Shown piece by piece: positions 18,410-27,958 of a DNA stretch of 40,022 nucleotides. The translations under genes were made by a program, and so were the position numbers. Each line of letters opens with the position of its first letter. The stretch's first letter is position 1. This DNA is from Branchiostoma floridae (lineage: Eukaryota > Chordata > Leptocardii > Amphioxiformes > Branchiostomatidae): positions 375,265 through 415,286 of the forward strand of contig NW_023365701.1 in the NCBI RefSeq assembly GCF_000003815.2, written 5' to 3'. Under the pieces are notes generated by a model. It had not been told where the DNA came from, searched no databases, and saw only the letters and a program-made list of their open reading frames with translations.

Positions 18410-18646
18410 TGGTTCTGTGAGAATGTAGTCCTGGGCAGGTCTTTGGGGGTAATTTTGGTGGTTTGTCTGGCTGGATGTGGGCCAACCAAGGGGGGCAACC
18501 TCCTTGAATTGGTAAGGTCGGGCCTGGCCCGGTTGGACTGGGCCCGGTCTGATCGGACCAGGCCCGGTCTGGCCCTGGGACCAGTCAGGTAGCCGTCACT
18601 ATTTCCCCCGAAGACCTGTCCAGCATGCTACGTTCTCACAGAACAG
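18410..18646. mobile_element. Inverted-repeat element A, 237 bp, TA-flanked
   Basis: The left terminus TGGTTCTGTGAGAATGTAG and the reverse-complemented right terminus CTGTTCTGTGAGAACGTAG are flanked by TA at 18408-18409 and 18647-18648. The arms extend about 60 bp ('gcaggtctt(t/c)ggggg', 'tggctgg'). The centre has short 'ggcccggtctgg' repeats. TA flanks suggest a Tc1/mariner-type target. Similar in layout to element E at 39830. Confidence 0.8.
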
Positions 18647-18719
18647 TACTAAATTCGACGCACTTTTTTGGCAATTGATCAAGCTGTGTGACGGGGCAAT
18701 TCCAACACAAATGGTGCTT

Positions 18720-18843
18720 GGAATATTTGACTGTCCTTTTAATATGTGACCAGTTTCGACAACAGAATGTCTTCTGCAACCATCCTAAACTTTATGTAGT
18801 TACCCGCTTGTTTATGACGTTCGTTCGACCAGTACCTGACCAA
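18720..18843 (-). repeat. Inverted homologue of 20822-20945
   Basis: Read on minus from 18843: 'tttggtcaggtactggtcg', 'aacgaacgt', then 'agacattctgttgtcg' and 'ctggtcaca'. The same ordered words occur on plus from 20822. It is continuous with the inverted copy of the protease gene's last exon (18844 upward), so the parent once ran from exon 9 into this sequence. Confidence 0.65.
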
Positions 18844-18909
18844 AGGGAGGTCCCACAGGGAGGCCGCCGCAGTGCCAGCGCCGCGCGTCACCCGTCACCT
18901 TCACGCATC

Positions 18910-18968
18910 CTATAGGGGGGCCTGCATTTTGGGGGGAGGGGGGTACTCTTCTGCAGGCCCCCCTATAG
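18910..18968. repeat. Perfect 17-bp palindrome inserted in the processed copy
   Basis: The arms CTATAGGGGGGCCTGCA (18910-18926) and TGCAGGCCCCCCTATAG (18952-18968) are perfect. The 25-bp loop is G-rich. It splits sequence that is continuous in exon 9 of the parent gene, so it is an insertion of a tiny foldback element. Target duplication is not clear. Confidence 0.85.
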
Positions 18969-18998
18969 TCCACCCTTCGTCGCCACCAGTCGGGGGCC

Positions 18999-19095
18999 CG
19001 GTTCTGTGAGAGCTGTTGTAGTCTCCAGCCGAGCCTTCGACTCCGGTCGGAGACTTGGTTGGAGACTTCCAAGTTCCAACAGTTCCACAGAACTG
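18999..19095. mobile_element. Inverted-repeat element F, 97 bp, inside the processed copy
   Basis: The left end CGGTTCTGTGAGAGCTGTTG and reverse-complemented right end CAGTTCTGTGGAACTGTTGG belong to the same terminal family as elements A-E. GGGCCC flanks both sides (18994-18999 and 19095-19100, overlapping the ends by one base). It splits the exon 8-like and exon 9-like parts of the copy. Confidence 0.7.
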
Positions 19096-19235
19096 GGCCC
19101 TGCCGCCGATTCTGCCCAGAGCGGCGTCGCACAGGCCCTCTACCTTGCACCGCCCCAACACACACAACATGACATACATACATCAGCATTATCATCACAA
19201 ACTACATCGAACATTACACAATTGTTTTTAATGCA

Positions 19236-19972
19236 CGGCTCTGTGAGAACATTTTTTATTTTTTGTTTATTTACTTTTTATTTTCTATTATTTCTATTAT
19301 CATATTTATTTGATTTACTTTTTGTTTATTATTTCCTGTTTCTTCTTCTCCTTTTTCTTTTCACTTCTTTATTATTTTTTATTATTATTTTCATTTATTT
19401 TCTGTTCATTTATTTTCCGTTTATTTTCTATTATTTCTTTTATCACATTTATTTAATTTACTTTTTGTTTATTATTTCCATTTCTTTTTCTTTTTCTTTT
19501 CATTTATTCTTTTATTCATATTTATTTTCTGTTCCTTTATTTTCTGTTTATTTTCTATTATTTCTATTATCACATTTATTTATTTATTCTTTATTTATAA
19601 TTTACCATTTCTTTTCTTCTTCCTCTTCTTCCCTCTTCTTCTTCTTCTTCTTTTTCTTTTTCTTTTACTTTTCATTTCTTTTTTTATTCTTGTTATGTTT
19701 TTATTTTCATTTATTTTATTTTCATTCATTTGCTGTTCATTTATTTATTTTTTGTTTATTTATTTATCTTAGTTTCATTTATTTATTTTATTTTCATATA
19801 TTTATTATTTATTTTTGTAGTCTCCAAGCAGATCGTTGAGGGCTGCGAATTATGGCAGCTTCTTGCTGGTGTAGTGTCTGACTGGGCTTGTCTCAGTCAG
19901 ACACTCGCCAGCTAGGAGCTGTCATAATTCTCCCTCGATGGCTGTCTTGGAGGCTGTGTTCTCACAGAGCCG
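19236..19972. mobile_element. Inverted-repeat element B, 737 bp, with a T-rich expansion
   Basis: The ends CGGCTCTGTGAGAAC and GTTCTCACAGAGCCG are perfect inverted repeats. Between the left terminus and the sub-terminal 'gtagtctccaagcag' lies about 570 bp of T-rich (ttattt, ttctt) low-complexity sequence (19247-19818). In the sister element D this gap is about 10 bp. The remaining right part (19819-19972) matches D ('gggctgcgaatt', 'gtgtctgactgggcttgt'). The flanks are similar (tttttaatgca / tttttaacatg) but not an exact duplication. Confidence 0.8.
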
Positions 19973-20254
19973 TTTTTAACATGTTTTTATCCCATTTTAA
20001 CACTTTTAACACTCCTCTATCCTTTTAACACTTTAACACTTTTAATACTTTTAAATTGTTTTAGTAATTGTAGTAGTTGTAGTAGTAGTAGTAGTAGTAG
20101 TAGTTGTAGTAGTAGTAGTTGTTGTTGTTGTTGTTGTTGCTGTTGTTGTTAGTTGTTGTTGTTGTTAGTTGTTGTTGTTGTAATAGTAGTAGTAGTAGTA
20201 GTAGTAGCTAGTAGTTGTAGTAGTTGTGTTTAGCTTTTATTTCTATGACGCGTA
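19973..20254. repeat. (gtagtagttgtt)n trinucleotide array and 'ttttaacac' repeats
   Basis: 19985-20055 repeats 'cttttaacact'. 20060-20226 is a mixed (GTA)n/(GTT)n trinucleotide microsatellite of about 165 bp. No gene. Confidence 0.9.
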
Positions 20255-20357
20255 CGGCTCTGTGAGGAGGTAATCTCCAAGATGGACCTTCGGGGGCTGC
20301 TAATTCTAGCAATTCTCCCCTGAAGTCTGTCTCGGAGACCGCCTTCAAACAGAGCCG
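20255..20357. mobile_element. Inverted-repeat element C, 103 bp, TA-flanked
   Basis: The ends CGGCTCTGTGAGG and the reverse complement CGGCTCTGTTTGAAGG are flanked by TA at 20253-20254 and 20358-20359. The interior 'cttcgggggctgctaattct' pairs with 'agcaattctcccctgaag'. It is the shortest complete-looking member of the family. It is preceded by GACGCG, as is element D. Confidence 0.8.
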
Positions 20358-20398
20358 TACTAGAATATCATTAATTTTATTTTATCTTACGACGCGTA

Positions 20399-20755
20399 CG
20401 GTCTTGTGAGAACGCCTGTTTTCGTAGTCACCGAGCAGACCATCGGGGGCTGCGAATTGTGGCAGCTTCTGGCTAGAATGGTGTCTGACTGGGCTTGTAC
20501 TTTGGGGGAGGTCGGTTGTGTATCACAGGGGGAGGGGGTTGTGTACCACAGAGGTGAGGAGGTTGTGTACCACTGGGGGGAGGTCGGTTGTGTACCACAG
20601 AGGCAAGGGGGTTGTGTACCACAGGGGGGAGAGGGGTTGTGTAACACTGGGGGGAGGGGGTTTGTATCCTGGCCCAGTCGGACACTACCCAGCTAGCTAG
20701 CCGCCATGATTCTCCCTCGAAGATCCGTCTTGGAGATTACGTTCTCACAGGGCCA
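20399..20755. mobile_element. Inverted-repeat element D, 357 bp, TA-flanked, with an internal minisatellite
   Basis: The ends CGGTCTTGTGAGAACG and reverse-complemented TGGCCCTGTGAGAACG are flanked by TA (20397-20398, 20756-20757). The arms are about 60 bp. The centre (20505-20670) holds about six variant copies of a 28-30-bp unit, 'ggttgtgtaccacag' plus a G-rich spacer. Open frames on both strands here are repeat translations. Confidence 0.85.
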
Positions 20756-20757
20756 TA

Positions 20758-20945
20758 CTAGTATTTTTTTTTTTTTTTTTTTCCTATTCGGCCTTTTTTT
20801 TTTGGAAATTCAACTATTACATTTGGTCTGTACTGGTCGAACGAACGTAGGAAAAAACGAGCGGGAGCTTGGTTTTGGCCATGACAGGTTGTGATTAGAC
20901 ACTGTTGTCAGCTGGTCACAGTTTCAACATACACTCATCATTGAA
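20758..20945 (+). other. T19 run, then the plus-strand partner of the inverted homology
   Basis: A T19 run lies at 20764-20782. From 20822 ('tttggtctgtactggtcg', 'aacgaacgt', 'agacactgttgtcagctgg') the sequence is homologous in inverted orientation to 18843-18720. Because the processed copy joins exon 9 sequence directly to this segment, 20822-20945 may be the distal 3' UTR of the protease gene. In that case it was separated from exon 9 by an intron or by later insertions. Confidence 0.45.
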
Positions 20946-21407
20946 GCTAAGCCTTGCAGAGACCCAATGTATTGTGGTAGGTGGGGGAAAGATACCGGTT
21001 GCATGGTGGCGCGTTTGCAGTGCGAGAATTTTGCAGGAATTTGCGACCCCAGGCGGGGAAAGCGTCATAGTTGGAACAGTTGGCTTCCCTTGCACAGGAT
21101 TTCTGTTTAAACGTTAGGCTGACAATGCGCATGTGCTGTACAAATGTTCCATTGGCCTGTTTGTTGAATCAAGATGATGCATTTTCTTTTCAACCAGTTC
21201 ATGTATTATAGGCAATGTAAAATTTCAGAAAACACTCCCTACATGTTGTTTGAATAGTGAAGTAGTTGTTGGCTTTTAGGGTCACTCTGCACTTCAAATG
21301 GGTTACTCCAAGCAGATGTGATGTTTCATTATCAGGCATAGACACAGAAACAGTTCTGATATGACTGTCAGACTGGCTTGAATCACTCATCTGCATTAGT
21401 TGCTGCA
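20946..21407. other. No feature recognised
   Basis: Mixed single-copy-looking sequence with short open frames only. No exon with fitting splice sites was found. Confidence 0.4.
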
Positions 21408-21490
21408 ACTGGTACAGGAAATTCAGGTACAGGCCCAGTTAAGGTCCAGAGGATAAGTTCCAGATTCAGACCTGAATATAACATGATTGG
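21408..21490 (+). mobile_element. Fragment of the 637-1095 hAT-like family
   Basis: 'ctggtacaggaaattcagg', then 'ccagaggat', 'ggttccag'-like sequence and 'acctgaat' follow the order of 649-730 in the left-hand element, with many substitutions. The termini are missing, so it is a truncated old copy at the edge of the satellite array. Confidence 0.7.
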
Positions 21491-21499
21491 CTGAAATGA

Positions 21500-24400
21500 C
21501 TAAAATATACCAGGTCCCTTTTTGCCCCCTTTCCCTAAGTATATAGAGCTCTAAACTATAACAGACAATAGTCATGATTATAAGCCCTGTTTAATTCAAA
21601 AACTAAAATGACCACTGCATGACTATCCTCAAATACAAATTTAGAGTCCCTATTTAGTATAATGGATTCTGTTAGCTGAATTATAATTGGTCAGAAATTG
21701 TTAGTTTCACTGTAAAATCAAGTCCCCCATATAGAGTCCCTAACTTTACTTTACTAAATTGGTCAGAAATATAAAATGAAGTCCCCCCATATAGAGTCCC
21801 TAACTGTACTCAACTAAATTGGTCAGAAAAGTCCCACCATATAGAGTCTAAATTGGTCTGAAATTGTTAGTTTCACTGTAAAATGAAGTCCCTCCATATA
21901 GAGTCCCTAACTGTACTTAACTAAATTGGTCAGAAATTGTTAGTTTCGCTGTAAAATAAAGTCCCCCCATATAGAGTCCCTAACTGCACTTATTATAATA
22001 ACTAAATTGGTCTTAAATTGTTAGTTTCACTGTAAAATCAAGTCCCCCATACAGAGTCCCTAACTGTACTTATCATAATAACTAGATTGGTCTGAAATTG
22101 TTAGTTTCACTGTAAAATCAAGCTTCCCCCAATATAGAGTCCCTAACTGTACTGTACTTAACTAAAATTGGTCTTAGATTGTTAGTTTCACTGTAAAATA
22201 AAGTCCCCCCATATAGAGTCCCTAACTGCACTTATTATAATAACTAAATTGGTCTTAAATTGTTAGTTTCACTGTAAAATCAAGTCCCCCATATAGAGTC
22301 CCTAACTGTACTTATCATTATAACTAGATTGGTCTGAAATTGTTAGTTTCACTGTAAAATCAAGTCCCCCCATATAGAGACCCTAACTGTACTTAACTGA
22401 ATTGGTCAGAAATTGTTAGTTTCACTGTAAAATCAAGTCCCCCCCATGTAGAGTCCCTAACTGTAATTAACTAAAATTGGTCTGAAATCGTTGTTTCACC
22501 GTAGAATCAAGCCCCCCCCCCCCTATAGAGTACCTAACTGTACTTAACTAAATTGATCTGAAATTGTTAGTTTCACTGTAAAATGAAGTCCCCCCATATA
22601 GAGTCCCTAACTGTACTTAACTTAATTGGTCTGAAATTGTTAGTTTCACTGTAAAATGAAGTCCCCCCATATACAGTCCCTAACTGTACTTAACTAAATT
22701 GGTCAGAAATTGTTAGTTTCACTGTAAAATGAAGTCCCCCCATATAGAGTCCCTAACTGTACTTAACTAAATTGGTCAGAAATTGTTAGTTTCGCTGTAA
22801 AATAAAGTCCCCCCATATAGAGTCCCTAACTGCACTTATCATAATAACTAAATTGGTCTTAAATTGTTAGTTTCACTGTAAAATCAAGTCCCCCATACAG
22901 AGTCCCTAAATGTACTTATCATAATAACTAGATTGGTCTGAAATTGTTAGTTTCACTGTAAAATCAAGCTTCCCCCAATATAGAGTCCCTAACTGTACTG
23001 TACTTAACTAAAATTGGTCTTAGATTGTTAGTTTCACTGTAAAATAAAGTCCCCCCATATAGAGTCCCTAACTGCACTTATTATAATAACTAAATTGGTC
23101 TTAAATTGTTAGTTTCACTGTAAAATCAAGTCCCCCATACAGAGTCCCTAACTGTACTTATCATAATAACTAGATTGGTCTGAAATTGTTAGTTTCACTG
23201 TAAAATCAAGCTTCCCCCAATATAGAGTCCCTAACTGTACTGTACTTAACTAAAATTGGTCTTAGATTGTTAGTTTCACTGTAAAATAAAGTCCCCCCAT
23301 ATAGAGTCCCTAACTGCACTTATTATAATAACTAAATTGGTCTTAAATTGTTAGTTTCACTGTAAAATCAAGTCCCCCATATAGAGTCCCTAACTGTACT
23401 TATCATTATAACTAGATTGGTCTGAAATTGTTAGTTTCACTGTAAAATCAAGTCCCCCCATATAGAGACCCTAACTGTACTTAACTGAATTGGTCAGAAA
23501 TTGTTAGTTTCACTGTAAAATCAAGTCCCCCCATATAGAGTCCCAAAGTATGATTAAACGACATTGGTCTGAAATCGTTGTTTCACCGTAGAATCAAGCC
23601 CCCCCCTATAGAGTCCGTAACTGTACTTAACTAAATTGGTCAGAAATTGTTAGTTTCACTGTCAAATCAAGTCCCCCCCATATAGAGTCCCTAACTGTAA
23701 TTAACTAAAATTGGTCTGAAATCGTTGTTTCACCGTAGAATCAAGCCCCCCCCTATAGAGTCCCTAACTGTGCTTAACTTAATTAGTCTGAAATTAATAG
23801 TTTCACTGTAAAATCAAGCCCCTCCATGCATATAGAGTCTCTAACTGTACTTAACTTTATAGTTAATTGGTCTGAAATTGTTAGTTTCGCTGTAAAATCA
23901 AGTCCCCCGATATAGTTCAAAGTATAATCAACTGAATTTAATTCTTTAAGACAGTAAATTGTCAGTAAAAATCACTGTAAAATTGAGTTTCACTGCCTCT
24001 AAAACCAAGTCTCCCATATAGTGTTCCAAAGTATAATTGACTTAATAATTGGTCTGAAATTGTTAGTTTCGCTGTAAAATCAAGTCCCCCGATATAGTTC
24101 AAAGTATAATCAACTGAATTTAATTCTTTAAGACAGTAAATTGTCAGTAAAAATCACTGTAAAATTGAGTTTCACTGCCTCTAAAACCAAGTCTCCCATA
24201 TAGTGTTCCAAAGTATAATTGACTTAATAATTGGTCTGAAATCGTTGTTTCACTGTAAAATCAAGTGCCCCCGATATAGAGTCCCTAACTGTACTAAACT
24301 AAATTGGTCAAAAATTGTTAGTTTCACTGTAAAATCAAGTCCCCCATATAGAGTCCCTAACTGCACTGAATTGCTCAAAAATTGTTATTTTCACTGTAAA

Positions 24401-24775
24401 ATAAAGTACCCCCATATAGAGTCCCTAACTGTGCGTAACTAAATTGGTCAGAAATTGTTATTTTCACTGTAAAATCAAGTCCCCCATATAGAGTCCCTAA
24501 CTGTACTTAACTAAATTGGTCAGAAATTGTTATTTTCACTGTAAAATCAAGTCCCCCAAATAGAGTCCCTAACTGTACTTAACTAAATTGGTCTGAAATT
24601 GTTAGTTTCACTGTAATTCAAGTCCCCCCATAAAGGTTATACTGTCCAAAAAATAACTTAATTGGTCAAAAATTGTCAGTTTTACTGTAAAATAAAGTCC
24701 CAAAGTATAATAAGCCGAGTACAAATTGGTCTGAAATTGAGTTTTCCTCCAAGATCAAGTCGTCCCATAGTTTGA
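21500..24775. repeat. Satellite array, about 73-bp unit with higher-order structure
   Basis: Some 40-45 head-to-tail units follow the order 'aaattggtcagaaattgtta', 'gtttcactgtaaaatcaag', 'tccccccatatagagtccct', 'aactgtacttaact'. Unit length varies (about 60-90 bp) by insertions such as 'tataataa' and by C-run length. A three-unit higher-order repeat of 242 bp starts at 'agcttcccccaatata' (22967 and 23209; another at 22121). A longer block is repeated at an offset of 1088 bp (for example 22377 and 23465). A 182-bp block is duplicated in tandem at 23889 and 24071. Units decay towards both edges. No protein-coding sense. Confidence 0.95.
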
Positions 24776-26505
24776 CATTGTCAGTTTAACTTGCTGAAGA
24801 GATCTGAACCTCATGTTCTCATAAAGATTTAAAAGTAAAAGCACATGTGCATTGTCAGCCTGTCAAAACAGTTTGGGGTTATTTTCTTGATCTGTATTCG
24901 TTGTGCTTTATTGAGGCAGATTTCATGGTATGTCACTTAAAATCTTCATGGCATGTCAAAATCTTCAAAGAATTGCTTGCACTTGTCAGTATTAAGTTGT
25001 CATTCAAGCTTTATTGACCTCACAAAACGTTACTTTCGTGTGGTCAATCGCAAACTACAAACCAGGGATAGAGTAAATCTTAAAACTCTACTTTCTAATA
25101 CAAATAATAGGATATTTAGAATCTGATGTAGTTGAAACAACCAGAGGGGCAGTACTTGAACACACCTGTTACATAGTTTTCATTTTAAATCTTAGGTAAG
25201 TTTACTGTAACTGTACTACAGTTACAGTTAAGCAGTTGTAGTACCATTCACAAAGAGAATTTGTATCATAGATATTAGAGATGCAAAGGAAACTAAGAAA
25301 TGTTTTGATTTAAATCAAAACAGCCTGGCAAATGAAAGAGCCAAACATTGTCTCTGATTATTCATTATTTGACTTTATTGTCAATAACATCTAAAAAATA
25401 CTGTCGGATAATACAGTAACATTTAGTAGTGACTATAAGCATAAGGGTGACTGAAGCCAGGGTTTTCTTTGACAAACGTGGGACAAACATCATCATCACA
25501 ATTAATTATCATGATTTTACGTGGTAGTTGGTTTTCTGTTGGATGCTTAAAGTTTGTTCTGTTCTGTTCTAATCAAGATTTAAGATTGAACCCAGAGATA
25601 TCAGAATTATTCCAGGTCAGATTTTGTGTTGTCTGTTCAAGGCCAAAGTTAAGATGAACACTGTTTTATCCACTATATTTAAATTCTGTCGGTCAATTGT
25701 TATAGATTCAGTAGAGTGGTGAATGCAAAATTTGCCAAATTGACAACTGTTCTGTTCTGTTCAGATAAAGGCTCAAACCTTCGTTATTAGTGTACATAAT
25801 ACTGTAATTTATACTGTCAGTATTGCACAGAATTCCAACTTCTATTTGGTGCAAAAATTATATTTTGTCCAGTGTTGGTGTAATATTCATGATACTAAAA
25901 TATGTCAATATTGAGGGTAGATTTTTTTTGATTGAGATGGAAAGAAGTGTATCACAGAAAGCAAATTATTACAATTCAATGTTTGGGGTACAATCTGAGA
26001 TTGAAACAGTTAGTAGACTAAGTCTTGTTTTCTTAGAATGTGCAGTGAAGCCTACAATCTACAATTAGGCCGTGCAACAAGTTCTTTTTTCCAGTGTTAA
26101 CAAATAAAATTGAAATTTGCCAATCAAAATTGTTAAAGGTATATTCAGGATTTGAACCTTTAGTTTCCTTGCAAATTTTCGTTGATCTGTAATTTCAATT
26201 CAGTGCAAAAATTTTTTTTCTGATATATGAAGGCCAATTTTGAATGTGACATTGTGTCCCATTCTGATCAGGATATAAAGCTGTCAAATTGTTTCTTTTA
26301 GATTTACCTGCTAGATGATGGCAAGTTAATTATAGTCTACTTTGGTGTTCTCTATTCGTGCAGCAAATTTCGTGTCGTTATGCCGTTATTGCCGCAAAAC
26401 GTGCCACAAAGTCTAGTAACTATGCCTCAGGCATTCAACGCATTGTCATCACATTTGCATATATAGTTACTGTCGCACATTTGCATAACTTAAAGGTGAC
26501 TTAAG
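24776..26505. other. No gene recognised
   Basis: AT-rich. 'ttctgttctgttct' runs occur at about 25557 and 25750; their complement occurs near 29605. No ORF with a domain, no inverted repeat and no RNA gene were seen. Confidence 0.45.
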
Positions 26506-26900
26506 GCCCCTATTGTAGGATTTTGGTGCCCAAACTGGACATTCTATAGAATGAAATTTTGCCTATTGTTTCCATTTAGTAAACTTGCATACATTTTAAA
26601 TTTCTTGCGCCAAACCTGAAAATATTCTAAAATTCGGTCAGTTTGTTTTCATTTCTATCACATTTTAGGTGGTTTATAATCCACAGCCAGAAAATGCCAC
26701 AATATTGTGTTGATTTATCCCAGCCTTCGAGTTTTTAAAGTCATCAAACTGCATGTTTTTGACATGCATATTTGGCCCAATGTTTGTATGATGCATATTT
26801 GCACTGTAGGAATGTAAAAATATCAATCAATTCACCTTATTTTGTAAAGAAATGGCCCCAAAACATCACTTTTTGACCATTCTGATCCTACAACAGGGGC
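26506..26900. mobile_element. Possible inverted-repeat element, 395 bp
   Basis: GCCCCTATTGTAGGAT at 26506-26521 and ATCCTACAACAGGGGC at 26885-26900 are inverted repeats with one mismatch over 16 bp. The interior is AT-rich with no ORF. No target duplication was found, so this is probable rather than certain. Confidence 0.55.
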
Positions 26901-27265
26901 TTTTGAATGAAGCTGTAACCTAAGCTTAAACCTTAAAGGATTGAAATTCAAAGGGTTCAAAATTTTCATTCATCTAGATCTTCCATTTTGTTTGTGGTAA
27001 CGTTAAAAGGTATTATCTGAATCAAAAACTAATATTGACCATTTCTAAATGGGGGGTTTATTTGCTCTCCTGTTACAGACAGAAGAGAGCTGGTTTTAAA
27101 TTTAATGCTTTATAGGCACATTTCCACAACGGACTCCGTTTATTGGAAAGGGCCCATCCAGGCTAATGGAAAATGTTTTGCTCTCTTTGTGTATGTGTGT
27201 ATAATGGCCTCCCTTGGTCAATATTTAGGATATTGTAAAATCCTTGTGAACCATGATGATTTGTG
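26901..27265. other. No feature recognised
   Basis: AT-rich non-coding sequence. Only short chance open frames. Confidence 0.4.
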
Positions 27266-27958
27266 CAGGGTTGGACAAGTTCAATAGCCGATTGTCCCGG
27301 GCAAGTGAAAGTGCTGATAGTAAAAGTGCATGACCTACATGTACCGTCAAACCTGTCTATAGTGGCCACTCAAGGGACAGGATGCGACCACCATATACCA
27401 ATTCACCCACAAGGGCTGCAAAATTTTACTGTCGTTCCATATTTCAACACCCAGGAGTCGATTATAATATATGCACTCTCGTCTCACGTTTTATTATCCG
27501 TACCGCAAACTACATTAAATTTTGTAGGTACTGAGTTTTTGAACTTAAATGATTAAATTAATCTTCCCTGTCTATCGTACATGTCCGCAAATGTTTGGTA
27601 CCGCTTCTGAGTACCAATGGTGCTCAGTATGGCCCATTCCGTGCCTAGGGTCAAAGAGCCAACCCTAGGTGCTACGTCTAAGTAAGTAAGGGCGCTCAGG
27701 GTCATAGAGCCAACCCTGAGTGTTACGTCTAAGTAGTAAGTAAGGTGGGCAATACAAGCCTATGTATCTATACAAAGGTGGCCGCTAATACAGGTTTGAC
27801 TGCACAACCCACTTGCCTGGTCGGGCAAGTAAGATTTTTCCATGGGTGATATTTTGATATACAAAAACATACTTGATACTTTTCATCACAGTCATGGTAT
27901 CAAGAATTTATCAACACAGAAAAAAAGTGCCAAGAATTAGAAAACTTGTCCAACCCTG
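27266..27958. mobile_element. CAGGGTTGG-family MITE, copy 2, interrupted by a nested element
   Basis: The ends CAGGGTTGGACAAGTT and the reverse complement CAGGGTTGGACAAGTT are flanked by TTGTG on both sides (27261-27265, 27959-27963). Compared with copy 1 at 9471-9805 in reverse orientation, homology runs through 'gggcaagtgaaagtgc', 'gtgcatgacctaca', is interrupted, and resumes at 'ccacttgcc', 'gggcaagtaagattttt'. The interruption is the nested element. Confidence 0.85.
27344..27802. mobile_element. Nested terminal-inverted-repeat MITE, about 459 bp
   Basis: The left end reads CCGTCAAACCTGTCTATAG then TGGCCAC. The right end reverse-complements to CAGTCAAACCTGTATTAGCG then GCCAC. Inside, a unit of about 50 bp ('agggtca(a/t)agagccaaccct', 'acgtctaagtaagtaag') is duplicated in tandem (about 27647-27745). 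It is inserted between 'cctaca' and 'ccactt' of the outer element, so it is younger. Confidence 0.8.

Larger units (their letters stand above)
18844..19156 (-). pseudogene. Inverted processed copy of the protease gene 3' end
   Basis: Read on minus: 19156-19136 matches the last bases of exon 7 (gcggtgcaaggtRgaggg). It is followed without any intron by 19135-19104, matching exon 8 (cctRtgcgacgccgctc, gcagaatcggcgg). After an inserted element, 18990-18970 recalls exon 9 ('cgacgRagggtgg'). After a palindromic insert, 18909-18844 matches the stop region and 3' UTR at about 92 percent. In translation, AVQGRGPVRRRSGQNRR corresponds to [18 protein letters not shown] of the parent. The absent intron 7 (1.3 kb) indicates an RNA intermediate. 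The copy is broken by two insertions and missing about 30 bp around the exon 8-9 junction. Confidence 0.8.

Noticed and set aside
18812-19198. A 128-codon minus-strand open frame
   Set aside because: It is the processed copy of the protease 3' end plus two inserted foldback elements. The frame is open by chance across the insertions and is not a separate gene.
19006-19839. 277-codon Phe/Leu/Tyr-rich frame
   Set aside because: It translates the T-rich expansion inside element B.
22000-24600. CRISPR-like array
   Set aside because: The units are contiguous with no unique spacers, in an evidently eukaryotic context. It is a satellite.
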